Below, one piece after another: positions 1 through 10,328 of a stretch of DNA of 21,713 nt. The position numbers and the translations under genes are program-made. The stretch is from Cerioporus squamosus. Lineage: Eukaryota > Basidiomycota > Agaricomycetes > Polyporales > Polyporaceae. Location: positions 1 through 21,713 of the forward strand of contig JABYQS010000462.1 of NCBI GenBank assembly GCA_022592435.1, written 5' to 3'. Position 1 is the stretch's first letter; each line of letters begins with the position of its first letter. The notes below the pieces were generated by a model, which searched no databases, had not been told where the DNA came from, and worked only from the letters and a program-made list of their open reading frames with translations.

Positions 1-579
1 ACCCAAGCGCGTGCAGGGCGTCGCCCGCGGCGTCTTGCGTCACCATCAGGGACCGGATGCGCCCCGCATGCTTGAGGAGGATGGCGGCAGTTTGGAAGAG
101 CGTCCTGTGGTCGTACAGTCGGACGTCGAGGGGCGCGCTGCCTGAACGCGCGCAGGCATAGCTGTAGCCACTCGACGCTGCTCCCGACGTCGATGGCGCG
201 CCAAAGGATGGGGAATGCACAGGCGATCCTGCGCCAGTATTGGCAGACGAGGTTCACGACGAGCCAGTCGGTCGGGACCCGCTGTTGGTCCCAGCGGACA
301 TTCGCGGGGCTTGCAGTCGCAAGAGCTTGGAAGATCTTCAGCATTACCTCGGGTGGGGGCTGTTGACCCCAATAGCAGCGGTTGCGTCTGTGGGGCGCGG
401 GGAGTTCTTGTATGCCGTCGACGTTGATATATTTATCGAACATGGCCGCGAAGATCTGCTCTGGTGCAGAGGTTGTGGGGAGGTATGGGTAAGTATGGTT
501 CCGTTAGATGAAGCGCGATGCAGGGCTCACCTTCTTCGGAAAATGAGGGGAGGGAAGGTAAGACATGGACTGCCATCAT
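1..579 (-). pseudogene. F-box protein paralogue, 5' part, one frame break, runs off window
   Basis: This is the N-terminal part of an F-box protein related to the two genes to its right; its 3' end lies outside the window. I place exon 1 at 531-579 (ATG at 579 or 576), a 70-nt intron at 461-530, and exon 2 from 460 leftward. Exon 2 reads an F-box core (PPEVMLKIFQALA) followed by TDWLVVNLVCQYW and VEWLQLCL, which line up with LPTELLVEIFRFLA, VEWLVVTEVCHHW and VKWLQLCL in the intact gene at 2962-4632. Directly after WLQLCL the similarity moves to another frame (RSGSAPLDVRLYDH) because of one extra base in the GC-alternating run at 147-153. Both sides remain clean coding sequence, so the break is either recent or a sequence error. 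Family F-box proteins recruit substrates to SCF ubiquitin ligases; the substrate here is unknown. Exon 1 is less certain than exon 2. Confidence 0.6.
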
Positions 580-979
580 GGCATGGATCAGGCGAATTGC
601 TCAAGTTGGGTACGCTCTCTGTCCGCCGCATATACTCTGACTGATATACATCCCGACTGAAGCTAAAGTGCTTTGCACGCTCCTTGCGAAAGGCACCATG
701 CACTTGAAGCCCAGCGTGAAGCGAGTCTTTGTGGATGAAAGGCTATTTGGGTCGTACGGGACATTCGTGACATGACCTGACTCTTGACTATTCGACTATC
801 CAAAGCCTGTTGTCAAGTGCAAGCCAAGTGTTCGCCACGACGTCAAGTTTCGTGGCAGAGGTCTCAAGCTACAAAATCTAAGAATAATCGTTTAACATGA
901 TGACTAACAAACAGATCGAATACATACGTTCGGACGTACTAGTACAATGGCAACGCTGGAGGTCCCCTTTCAAACATTG
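580..979. other. Spacer between the first two F-box paralogues
   Basis: About 400 bases lie between the start of the left F-box copy and the stop codon of the middle one. I see no coding similarity in any frame and no repeat. It should hold the promoter of the left copy and the 3' end of the middle copy. Confidence 0.5.
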
Positions 980-2634
980 TTAAGACAGTATGAGGTCTGC
1001 ATGTTCTCCAACGAAGGGCCCCAAAGACGCATGCATGTCCTCGTAGTCGAAATCATCGGGGTTGTCCTCCCCTGCTAGTGGCGCAGCCTGAATTGTCAAC
1101 TTGGGCGCATTACGCAGAGCACGATCTGCCAGGCAACCCGCAAGGCCCTCAGACATCCTGGCTCCCCAGGGTGCCTGGCAGAGGTGGAGGATTTGCAAGG
1201 CTGGCAGGGTAACGTTGCTCTTGTCGCGCGACCCACTGTCAGCGCACAATGCGAAAAGGAGGATGGTGAAATAGTCTAGGTGACCACCCAGATCGATCGT
1301 GAGGCCGCGCAGAGAGGGGAAGGTGCGGAAAGTCCGGAATAATGATTCGAAACTCGTGTTCGAGTCAATCTTCAGCTGCGCAAGTGAGGCGCGGGAGAAG
1401 AGGGTGCAGAAATCGGACAACGCGTCGTTGGGAAGGTATACGTCCTCCATCCACCCCTCGTTACACGTCTCGTATCTGATGGCCAACGTCGCACCACCAC
1501 TGGCCTCCGCGGTGAATGTGAGGCTCTCCGGAGCGAGTTGAATCATAGCGGATGTCGCATTTAAGAGGAAGGGGAGAGCATCGGAGTCATGCGGTAGCAG
1601 GCTTGACAGGCCGCGGACGTTTGAGATTCCCACATCGTCCAAACCCATCCAGATTCTGACGGATGTGGATTTGGCGAGCCACGGGTGAGAGAGGATGGCA
1701 AAGACTTGCGTATGGCCAAAGGAGGAAAAATTGGAGAACAGCGTGAGTTTGCGGAGACGGGGGAGGGAAATGATGCGGGACGATCTCCAATACTCCCTCA
1801 TTTCATCTTCCAAGTCATCGTAGAATGTCTCCAGGGGGATGGAATGGATCAGATTCAACTCCTCGAGCTCCTGGAATGACCCCAAGTTGCGCAGATACGC
1901 GTCGAAGAATGGGATGCGGTCCTCGTGTCTGGGCCGTGAGAACGCGTCCAGGTCAAGGACGCGGAGATGCTCGTACGGTAGCTTCTTCCAGTCGATTTCG
2001 AATCGATCCGCACGAAGGACGTGAAGAGCTGGGTGGTCAAACCTGTTGATATCCAGTGCGGAGACCCCGACGATGATGAACTCTTCGAGTAGGGGCATCG
2101 GCACCTTCACCAAGTAATTCAGGTTGCACAAACCGCGCCGGTCTGGACCCGGGAGCACATGCGGCACTACGAGGTCTCTGGCGTCCTCCGAGTCGGCAAC
2201 ATCCACATCGTGGAACCTGATCTCGAGGGGGAGGGCTCCCGATCGCTCCAAGCAGAGCTTTAACCACTTGACGTTAGAATATACGTCGATGACTCGCCAG
2301 AGGGTGGGCGAGGTGGTTGCAACGTCGTACCAGTGACGGCATAAGTATCTCGGTCACGACGAGCCACTTGTTGCCACCCTTTTGTGTTTCGCCATGAGTA
2401 CTCTCTGTCCTCGTCTGCAAGACTGTCGTGTTTCAACGGCGAGGTAGCGAGCATTTGAAAAATCTCTGCGAGGATCTCGTAGGGCAGGAGGTTGGTGCGG
2501 TCACTTGCTCCTCGTCGTATCGGCTGCACGCCAGCGGGAATGCCATTCGCAGTGAGTTCGACAGTGGGGTCCTGGAAGTCAAATCAGAATTCTTCAAGTT
2601 AAAGACTATCTAGGTGACGTACCGGAAGCACCAT
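980..2634 (-). pseudogene. F-box/LRR-like paralogue with two frame breaks
   Basis: This is the middle F-box copy. It has the same architecture as its right neighbour: a four-codon exon 1 (2623-2634, ATG at 2634), a 51-nt intron (2572-2622), then a long exon 2 starting at 2571. Exon 2 reads an F-box (NLLPYEILAEIFQMLA) as far as SWRNTKG. The frame then slips by one base at 2366-2380, just before WLVVTEI, and again by a 4-base insertion (CTTA on the coding strand, about 2341-2350), before the CRHWYDV segment. From there one open frame runs without interruption to TAA at 980-982, with LRR-like segments such as LRVLDLD, LEELNLIHSI and LRKLTLF, and an end (DDFDYEDM) shared with the neighbour. No GT-AG intron restores the frame, so the copy is called broken as given. 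The long intact 3' frame suggests the breaks are young or artefactual. Confidence 0.7.
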
Positions 2635-2961
2635 ACTTGGTCCATAGGTTGGCAAGGTGTTTTGTCTGCGAAAAGAGGTAGGAAGAGGAGGATACGTTCA
2701 GGTACTGTCCCTGTAGCGCCGGCGGAGAGCTTCGGAAAACGTGGCAACTTGACAGTTGACTTGTACATAACACTCAACGAGGCCTCGACGACTAAGACTG
2801 CTCAACTGCTCCTGGCCTGACTGCAAGGCTACTTTCTGTCAGAACTTGGAAGCGGTCATGATGGTCGTTTTGAGCAGATGAAGTAGATGTATAAGGCCAA
2901 AATATGGCTGTAGTACAGGGTATGCATACTCCGTGAATAACGCAACGCTAAGACTCGTCTC
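2635..2961. other. Spacer between middle and right F-box genes
   Basis: This 327-base gap separates the start of the middle copy from the stop of the right copy. It should contain the middle copy's promoter. The only open stretch (2614-2820, plus strand) resembles nothing I know. I see no other feature. Confidence 0.45.
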
Positions 2962-4632
2962 TTAATCATTGTAACACACTAGGTTCGCGCCCTCTGCTAC
3001 GAAAGGCCTCAGTTCGTCAAGCATGTCTTCGTAATCAAAGTCGCCCGGATTGTCGACTCCTGGCGCCACCCAAATCGCGAGGTCCGACAACTGCGCCCCG
3101 TTGCGCGTCGTACGAGCCTCCAGGCAACTCGCGATGTCCTCGAACAGGTTCTCCCTCCAGGGGACCCGGCGGAGCCGAAGGATATGCAAGGCGGGGAGGA
3201 CGACGCCATCATCGTCAGCGCTGAGTGCAGCCAGAAAGTCGTCGAAGTCGCGCCTGCGGCCACGCATAGTGACGATGAGCTCGCGCAGGCAGGAGAAGGC
3301 GCGGAAAGCCCGGACTGTTATCTCCAAGCCGGTCTTGCAGCTGATATCTAGCTGCGTGAGGCGGACGCTGGAGAACAGGGTGCAGAAGTCGGCCAACGCG
3401 TCGTCGGGGCCGTACGCGTCCTTCATGTAACCGCCCGCGACCATGTTGTATTCGACGGACAACGTCGCCCCACCACTGCTCTTCACGGTGAAGATGAGGG
3501 TCTCCGTTCCATGCCGAATTGAAGCGGATGTCGCATCGGTGAGGAATGGGAAGGCATTGGAATCTTGCGGCAGGAGGCCTAGCAGGCCGCGGAAGTCATT
3601 CAGCTCCACCAGACCCATCCATATTATGACGGACGTGGATCTAGCAAGTCGCATGTGAGAGAGAACGACGAAGACATCGGTTGGGCCATCGATGCAATGA
3701 CGAGAAGTGAAGTCGATTTTGCGAAGGTGCGGCAAGAACAGGATGCGTGACGAACGCCAGTAGTCCGCTTTGGCCTTCTCATCTTTGAAGAAGGGGGTGT
3801 CCAGGGGAATGGAGAAGTTGAGGTTCAACTCCTCAAGCTTCTGGAATGACCCCAACATGTGCAGGAATGCGTCAAGGGACGGAATGCGGTCCTCGTACCT
3901 AGGCGTCGAGGACTCCAGGTTAAGAATGCGAAGGTGCTCGTACGGAAGCTTCTTCCAGTCGATGTCGAAGTGGCGCGAGCGAAGGACTTCGAGAGCAGGG
4001 TGATAGGACTTGTTGATACGCAGCGCGGATCCGCCGGCGACGTTGAACTCCTTGAGTAACGGCATGGGCACATCTTCAAGGTAATGTAGGCTGAACCAAG
4101 CATGCTCGGGACGGGGGAGCACGTACAGGCAGGAGATCCTGGAGGCATGCCGAACGTTAACCATGAGGGTCTCCGCGTCCTCCGACTCGGCCGTGTCCAT
4201 ATCGTGGAACCTAACGTCGATGGAAGCGGCTCCCGATCGCTCCAAGCAGAGCTGAAGCCACTTGACGTTAGAGTACACGTCGATGACTTGCCAGAAGGTG
4301 GGAGAGGTGGTAGCAACGTCGTACCAGTGGTGGCACACTTCGGTCACGACGAGCCACTCGACGCAACCTTTCGTCCTCTGCCACGAGTCCTCTTCATCCT
4401 CATCTTCGTCGTCGTCGCTGTCATCATCTGGCGGTGAGGCAGCCAGAAAGCGGAATATCTCGACGAGAAGCTCCGTAGGGAGGAGATTGATAGGGGCTAG
4501 GGCGTTCGCTGCTCGCAGCAATTGTGTTCTGGCAGATATGCCACTCGCGGTGAGTTCAGTGGCGCGAAGCTTTAACTTCAGTCAGTCGCAATGCTGTGTA
4601 GGGTGATTCTGCGCACGTACCGGCCGCATCAT
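2962..4632 (-). CDS. F-box domain protein with LRR-like region, intact
   Basis: This is probably a substrate-binding subunit of an SCF-type ubiquitin ligase; the target is unknown. The model is exon 1 at 4621-4632, a 51-nt intron at 4570-4620 (GTACGT donor), and exon 2 at 2962-4569, giving about 539 residues. I chose the start because the middle paralogue has the same four-codon first exon and the same intron length. Upstream of the F-box the text ALAPINLLPTELLVEIF matches the usual Agaricomycete pattern of a short linker running into the F-box. An acidic insert (D/E run, about residues 49-65) follows, then WLVVTEVCHHWYDVA and WLQLCLERSG. The rest consists of irregular leucine-rich segments, for example LRILNLE, LEELNLN and LTQLDIS, ending FDYEDMLDELRPFV. 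It is the only one of three tandem copies without a frame break. F-box assignment is fairly certain; the exact start is less so. Confidence 0.82.
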
Positions 4633-4913
4633 GATGCAGATGGTCTACGAATCGGCGAGCCTCACGGTGGTGTTGAGAAGTCCCGAGAAGTGATGGAATG
4701 GGCACGATAGACGGTGTTCCCGAGAGGCCTGCGTGAGCAAACAAAGGGAGTTGCCTCGAGGTCAAACAGCGCCTGTCATGTGTAACGTGGCATCGAGATG
4801 AAGATTTGAGCAGGCATCGCAATCGCGGACAAAACCCCATCCAAGTTGAGCGAATTCATTACAGAAAGTTACAAGTAGAGGGATAATATGCGGACCTCGG
4901 CTGAAAGATGGCT

Positions 4914-5875
4914 TCACGAAAGCAAGAAGGTAGAAGACAGAATGACAGCAGCAATACCAGCGAAGCCGATGCTAATCACGTTCGCGCCTGCCCCGTTGTT
5001 CGACCCTCCACTCGCGGGAGCAGTTGAGCTCGAGCTCGGCGCGGACAGGACGGTAGCAGATGATGTCGTTGAAGTCGAGGTCGAAGTCGAGGATACTGTC
5101 GTAGACGCGGAGGTCGACGATGGCGGCGCAGTTGCGGACGCAGAGGTCGAGCCGGTAGATGAAGTCGAGGACGCAGATACCGACGTTGCAGAACCGGTCA
5201 CTGAGGCGGACACGCTGGTGGCGGAGCTGGTGCTGGATCCCGACGCGGAGATCGAGGACGCCGTCTGCGCGGCGGTCGTGACGGTGATGCTCGTGCCGAG
5301 CGATCCCGTCCCGCTTGGATCGGCGGGGTTTTCGATCGTGAAGAACTGGCTCCAGTTATCGCTCTGGCCAACCACTGATGCATCGATGCGTCCGCGTAAG
5401 TACGAGGTTAGACGAGATGGGGAAGGACACGCACAAGTGAGGAAGTAGTTATGCGCAGTGGGTAAGGCCGGAACAATCACGTCCACCTGGGTCTGGAGGT
5501 ACGTGAAGTTTACCGCCAATGGCTGCTGGACTGACCGAAGAACAGCATGAGCATCAAGCGAGAAACTTCGGAGGTGCGCTGGTCACTTACACCAGGTGTA
5601 CCGCGAGTTGTTGGTCAGGTGGCCAATGTATATCTCCCCACGCAGCGGGTTCAAACCGGGGTCGTAGACATTGATGCCGTCAATACTCCTGTAATGCGTA
5701 TGAGTCTACGATTGTTCCGAGAATTATCGAAGGCAACTCACCACTTCACTGTCTGCCTCTCCCCTGCTTTCCACACGTCACCAGTCTTCGGCACAATTAT
5801 GGGCGGAGGCGTGTTCTGCGCGCAAACAACGGCGAACAAAGACGCGAACAAGATGTAGAACAGCGAAGTTGCCAT
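4914..5875 (-). CDS. Secreted Ser/Thr-rich GPI-anchored protein, Kre9/Knh1-like N-terminal domain (copy 1)
   Basis: A putative wall or plasma-membrane protein of 262 residues. Exons are 5742-5875, 5591-5688, 5435-5530 and 4914-5374; the introns are 53, 60 and 60 nt and the frame closes exactly. Residues 1-19 form a signal peptide ending VVCA before Q20. Residues about 25-120 form the Kre9/Knh1-like domain, seen as VPKTGDVWKAGERQTVKW and the late strand VDVIVPALPTAHNYFLT. A linker NPADPSGTGS leads into a Ser/Thr/Ala-rich stalk (about 130-235), likely O-mannosylated. The C-terminus has a small-residue GPI attachment region (GGSNNGAGAN) followed by a hydrophobic tail. Relatives of Kre9 in yeast act in cell-wall beta-1,6-glucan assembly; in mushrooms the function of this large family is mostly untested. 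It is divergent from copy 2 and keeps the same three intron positions as the other copies. Confidence 0.85.
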
Positions 5876-6736
5876 TGCGAACACAACAGAGAGATGGAAG
5901 GCAGGTAGCAACTGGCAGTAGAGGGGAGACAAGGGCCAAGAGACGAGCAACCCTGCCGCTCGCGCTGGGTATATATATTTTGACGGAGGGTGCTATCCTT
6001 GGCCCCGGTGAAGCTCGGGATCCGGATGTCCAATTTGAATGTCAATGCGCGAGGATGATGGCTGATCTTCCGTACTTATTGACGGCCCTAGCAAGGCGGG
6101 AAAGCCTGTGCTAATCCAGATCCTAGAAACAAGGCATACCGCATTCATCGCCACCTGAGAGGCTACAGACTCCAGAGTTAATAGACCTGCGTCGAACAGC
6201 ATTGTAGGACGCGTCCAGGGCAATGAGGAGGGCGTAGCACGCCACGCGGAGCGGTGCCAGGATGCTGATGCAGAGGATGCGCTTCGCGGGCGGGCGTGGG
6301 TTTCAAATGATTGCACGTTGGGTGGCGGCGCGGATTGACGTAAGGCATGTTGCCACTGTGCTCGAGGGCTATCTCTCAATCCGTTGGATTAGGATTCAAG
6401 AGGTGCAAGGAGAGCGCAATCCTGAGCTTGAGGACCAGAGGATGAGGCAGGAGGAGGAAGAAGTATCATAGGCGCCGGAGCCGCGCTCGTCCTCATCGTT
6501 TCGACACCGACCGCGACGGCACCTCCAGTCTCCTCGAGGCTCGGACATCGACAACGACCAGGGTCTCCGGTATGATCTCAAGCACAACAGCCAATTTCAT
6601 ATTCGAAATGCTTTGTCCTTTCACGCTCGCCGGATCAGCCTCTCCGCGTACCTCACCCTCTCCCGACTGCGTTCTACTTCAACGCTGAACTGGGACTTGG
6701 TCGACCTGCCCTCCGTGTCTGCAGACATTGCCCACT
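5876..6736. other. Divergent spacer between wall-protein copies 1 and 2
   Basis: These 861 bases separate two divergently transcribed paralogues, so both promoters should lie here. Open stretches exist on both strands (for example 6262-6471 plus and 5993-6379 minus), but none has a recognisable domain or convincing protein-like composition. I see no further copy of the wall-protein family and no repeat. Confidence 0.4.
5970..5979 (-). promoter_or_regulatory. TATA-like box upstream of copy 1 wall-protein gene
   Basis: The minus strand reads AAATATATATACCC here, about 95 bases upstream of the ATG at 5875. Position and composition fit a TATA box. No transcription start is visible from sequence alone. 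Confidence 0.45.
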
Positions 6737-7607
6737 ATGCATCTCTGCGATGTCTTCATTGTCCTCCTTTGCTCAGTTTCCCTCGCCACCCCCAATGCTG
6801 ATACCAAGCAAAGGCGACGTTTGGAACGTCGGGGAGCTGCGCACGGTCGAGTGGTACGTTATTTAATCATCCTCTTTAGTGTCTTGCTTTGGGCATTGAT
6901 CCAAGACGAGCTCTGGCATGTCCGTGTACGAGAGCTGACCCTGCTGTCACCAGGGGAATCACGCCGGACATATCACTTACCAACTCGAGCGGTGCTCCAA
7001 AACTGGCCCTCATTATCCTCGGGTACGACAGCGGGCAGGCCAGGAATCCTGTCCTTCTGGAGAGTGAGTTCTTCAAGTACTCTCCATATGGAACCCCAGT
7101 CTGACATGTTTGTGTTCATCGCAGGTTACCAGCTCGCGTCCGGGTTCCCCATATCGCAGAAGATGGTCAACATCATCGTGCCTGCTGTCCCGACAAGGAA
7201 GGACTATGCGATCTTCAGTACGTCTAATAAGCCTTGTAGAGAACCAGCCCGTACTGAGTTGCTGTTTACGCGGAGTGAATACCCAAGAGGCCGGCCTGAG
7301 CTGGAGCGGCGCCTTCGAGATATTCAACCCGGACGATCCGCAGGGGACCGGAGCCGCACCGACGTCCATCTCGGTCACCACCGCGCCGCCTATATCTGTC
7401 ACGGTCGTGCTCCCGACGCCGACGGATAACGGAGCCTCCTCCACGACTTCCGCTACGAGCTCCTCTTCTACCGCGACTAGTGCCACAAGCAGTGCTACCG
7501 AGACAGGATCACCGACCAATGGTGCTTGCTCATTATCTCGTAGTGAACTCCTCGTCCGAGCCGGGATTGTTCTGTTACCTCTGACCTTATTTGCCCAACT
7601 TTTATGA
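6737..7607 (+). CDS. Secreted Ser/Thr-rich GPI-anchored protein, Kre9/Knh1-like (copy 2), frame slip in signal peptide
   Basis: This is a paralogue of copy 1. Exons are about 6737-6853, 6954-7063, 7125-7217 and 7276-7607, with introns of 100, 61 and 58 nt. The mature domain is clear: MLIPSKGDVWNVGELRTVEW, then SLTNSSGAPKLALIILGY, then MVNIIVPAVPTRKDYAIF, then WSGAFEIFNPDDPQGTG, a short Ser/Thr stalk and a hydrophobic GPI tail (about GIVLLPLTLFAQLL). The N-terminus is a problem. ATG 6737 opens a convincing hydrophobic leader (MHLCDVFIVLLC), but the segment AQFPSPPPMLIPSKGD, which matches copy 1's AQNTPPPIIVPKTGD, is in another frame. In that frame the only start is ATG 6750, giving 212 residues with almost no leader. 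A small indel between about 6750 and 6795 would explain both. Downstream the reading frame is intact. Confidence 0.75.
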
Positions 7608-7839
7608 TCATACGAGGATGTCAACGTTCAGTACCGGATGATCACTCAGGATGCGTGCACGGCCAACATTCCAATATGCAAGCGGGAAGCGAATGACGGC
7701 GCGGCGTCCGCCCGCTTTCAGTGCATGATATATAGCCAAGTATGCATCCGGGAGACGTGGCGAATAGCGTCTGCATGAGTGTACATATGTTTGTCAAGGT
7801 AGCTGTAGCGTAGTATCAGACTGACAACTCTATGGGAAA

Positions 7840-9288
7840 CTACGCCGGTCGCTCAACATGCAAGGCCTGCATAATCTTCTCGAGCTTGAAGTTTCCGCCA
7901 AGTCGATCTACCTCGGTCTTGATCTGAGCCTCCAAGTCTTCCATGACCCCGAGAGTGTAGTCAAATGACTGCGTATGGTCGCGCAGATAGTTGATTGTGT
8001 GCTTCTTCAGCGTTGGGGTGGTCGGACGATTCTGCAGCACGTCTTCGGACAATCACAGCGTCAGAAGGGACTATGTCGCTATGCTTGCAAGGACACTCAC
8101 TCAGTACCTGGCGGTTCGATGTGTCCGCACGGATGCCGTGGACGACGGGGAATGAGAACTTCCCCTCCGTGAGATCTTCGGCGAAGCCCTTGTTCTCGGT
8201 GTACTGGCAATGTCGAGAGATGTCAGGCAGACGATGGCGAGATGAAGGAACGGACGCACCTCTGTACTCTGTAGGTTCATGTAGTCATCTCGTATCTGGA
8301 AGTAGATGCCGAAGAGGTTGACTAGAGGGACGTAATCTCTGCAGGCCGACATTAGATATAGACGTCTGAGGTTGTTGGAAGAAACTTACACGTCGACGTT
8401 CGTCGTGGAACATGCCATCATGAGCTTGACAGCCACGCGGAATAGTCCTCCGGTCTCTATGACATGCTTTGAATGGTCCGCCGCGGCTACTGACGAACAG
8501 GCGTTACAAGGTACTCACTGTGGTTGACCATCGAAACATACTCCTCTTCTGTGGGACATTGAAGTGAGTCGCGCCAGAGCAACTCCAGACCCTGGCCTCT
8601 GTGGAGCGACAAGAGTTCGGCTGGGAATATGGAGTGAACTCGATGCGCAAAGTGTCTAACGCCTGAGACATACCTGTGACGATTCGATCAAGCTCCTTGA
8701 ACGGTACGAGGCGTTCGGGCGTTTCCTCCTCGACGATTTTCCCGGAGCGAAGGGCGAATAGCTCTTCGTACGCAAGAAAGTAGACGTAATTCGCAGAGTT
8801 GATAGTCTGCGGTATCCCATAGATCTTGTGCGCAACTAGTCGGAGTCAGGCACAGAGAACTTCAGTAGGGGTCTATCTGCTCACCTGGCACTCCTCTCCG
8901 TAGTTGGGCATCGTCCTCGATATCGTCTATGCTGTGTCAAGGTCATTCGCGGAGGGCAATCGCAGCAACGAATATTCTTACAGTAGGCTGGCCGTATGTA
9001 GCATGCTCACGACCTTTGAGACAATCTTCAGCTTGTCCTCGGGGACTTGTAGCCACGAATTGAACGCGTCTAACATCTGGCCTCGAATATCCTTGCCCGG
9101 AACAGAGTATATGTGCGTGAAGGGCTCCAAGAGAGCCTGAATTAAGATTAGTAATCAGCACTTGGACAATGAGTACGACAACTCACCGATTCATTGTCCT
9201 CTGACCATGTATCGGATGCGGCCAAAATGGACTGAACGTCCAACTTCTTCGTAGACATCGCCGATAACCGTAGGAGCGTCTGCGCCAT
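7840..9288 (-). CDS. BTS1: Geranylgeranyl diphosphate synthase (GGPP synthase)
   Basis: A trans-prenyltransferase that condenses farnesyl diphosphate with isopentenyl diphosphate to give GGPP, used for protein prenylation and diterpenoids. Nine exons: 9187-9288, 8982-9136, 8885-8931, 8674-8835, 8519-8620, 8390-8456, 8260-8338, 8101-8203 and 7840-8042. The eight introns are 49-62 nt and all phases agree, giving 339 residues, normal for fungal enzymes. The first Asp-rich motif [14 protein letters not shown] spans the exon 2/3 junction; [18 protein letters not shown] follows. Then come [30 protein letters not shown], the second Asp-rich motif [24 protein letters not shown] and a typical end ([11 protein letters not shown] ... 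RLGGN). An in-frame ATG at 9258 is an alternative start. No terpene cyclase, P450 or other pathway gene is adjacent, so this is probably the housekeeping enzyme. It is completely free of frame breaks. Confidence 0.93.
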
Positions 9289-10328
9289 TCAATCAGTATG
9301 GGGTCGGTGATAGAGGCAGAGGCCATGTCCCTCACACATAAACATGCATCCTATGCATCAGAATGCCTTAGCAACTATACGCAACCATGCTAGATGTGCT
9401 TCTCTCACAAAGTCCCAAAGTTATCGGGGGAGAGAACAGGAGCACCCCGAAAACACTTCATTGAAGGTTGCAACAGTGGTTGGGGCTGAAAAGGCATGGC
9501 TGTATCACGAACGTCGCGCACGGTGATGACGGTCATACTCTCGCCAGCGTGCCCGTCCGGCTTAGGTAGGCTAGCCTCTCAACCTTGTTGGCCAGGGACG
9601 AAACATCATGATTCACACTGCGATACTGTCGCACAGCAAGAGCTATGTAACCTCGAAGCCGATGAAAATAGAACACAACGGATGTCTGGTTTGTATGATG
9701 CATCCGCGCCATCTCAGAGGTCTCCTCCAACACAACAGATAAGACCGCAGGGAGGGCGTAGCATACCAAGCGTTGATACCAGGAAGTACGCGGCCTTCAG
9801 AACATTGTCATCGCGAGGCTGAGTGCATGATTAGGTTCGAACATTCATTGATTTGGTGCGAGCTCTCGGGATGAGGACATACCGTTACAGCTTCCCGTGA
9901 CACCTGTCGAGGTCGCGCCCCGCTGGTAAACCTAATCTGAGAGGACGCACAGGCAACGCAGCAAGGCGAGTGAACTGGTGACGATTGCCAGCCCGAGGAT
10001 AGCAGGATGAGGGTGTCGAGGAGCAAGTTGTACAGGCGCTCAGCTCGTCGACGTTCTGAACGACGCGTCATGGTCCTCCTCCCTCGACCACCACCATCCA
10101 CGACGCGTCATGGTCCTCCTCCCTCGACCACCACCATCCACGACGCGACTTCATGCTCGAGAGTCCATTTACGGCCAAGATGATTTGTCCACCTAAGCCG
10201 CGATCAGGCTACACGCGTACTTCACGCGCTTCCAACTGTGATCTGTCTTTGCCTTGACAGTGAGTCCGCCGTTCGGAGTCCGGACTCGCTATTCGACCCT
10301 CGCCATCTATCCCCGTAAAGCGTCGACC
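9289..10328. other. Divergent spacer with weak minus-strand coding signal
   Basis: This kilobase lies between the divergent diphosphate synthase and wall-protein copy 3 and should hold both promoters. It contains the 40-bp tandem duplication listed separately. On the minus strand, 9808-10101 opens with RRSERRRAERLYNLLLDTL. A good donor (GTATGT, after VSREAVT) and an acceptor at about 9824 would join it to a stretch reading RDDNVLKAAYFLVSTL. A further open frame ends at 9533 (LRGYIALAVRQY). I could not chain these into one clean model and recognise no family, so I do not call a gene. Confidence 0.3.
10061..10147. repeat. Perfect 40-bp tandem duplication
   Basis: Positions 10061-10100 and 10101-10140 are identical over all 40 bases, and the first seven bases of the unit recur at 10141-10147. 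The unit starts CGACGCGTCATGG and ends ACCACCATCCA. The two copies show no divergence, so the duplication is recent or the assembly has doubled the unit. It lies about 180 bp upstream of wall-protein copy 3. Confidence 0.95.

Noticed and set aside
2341..2380. Intron in place of the two frame breaks of the middle F-box copy
   Set aside because: The extra bases total five, and the sequence between the breaks (WLVVTE) is itself conserved coding text.
4888..5448. Plus-strand open frame rich in Val, Glu and Asp (186 codons)
   Set aside because: It is the antisense of the Ser/Thr-rich exon of wall-protein copy 1. The minus strand has a full, spliced family match; the plus frame is a composition shadow.
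6728..7429. Single plus-strand open frame of 233 codons over copy 2
   Set aside because: It reads through introns and in the wrong frame for the Kre9-like domain; the four-exon model matches copies 1, 3 and 4.
7840..9288. Idea that the diphosphate synthase marks a terpenoid biosynthesis cluster
   Set aside because: No cyclase, cytochrome P450, transferase or transporter lies on either side; neighbours are wall-protein genes. A housekeeping role is simpler.
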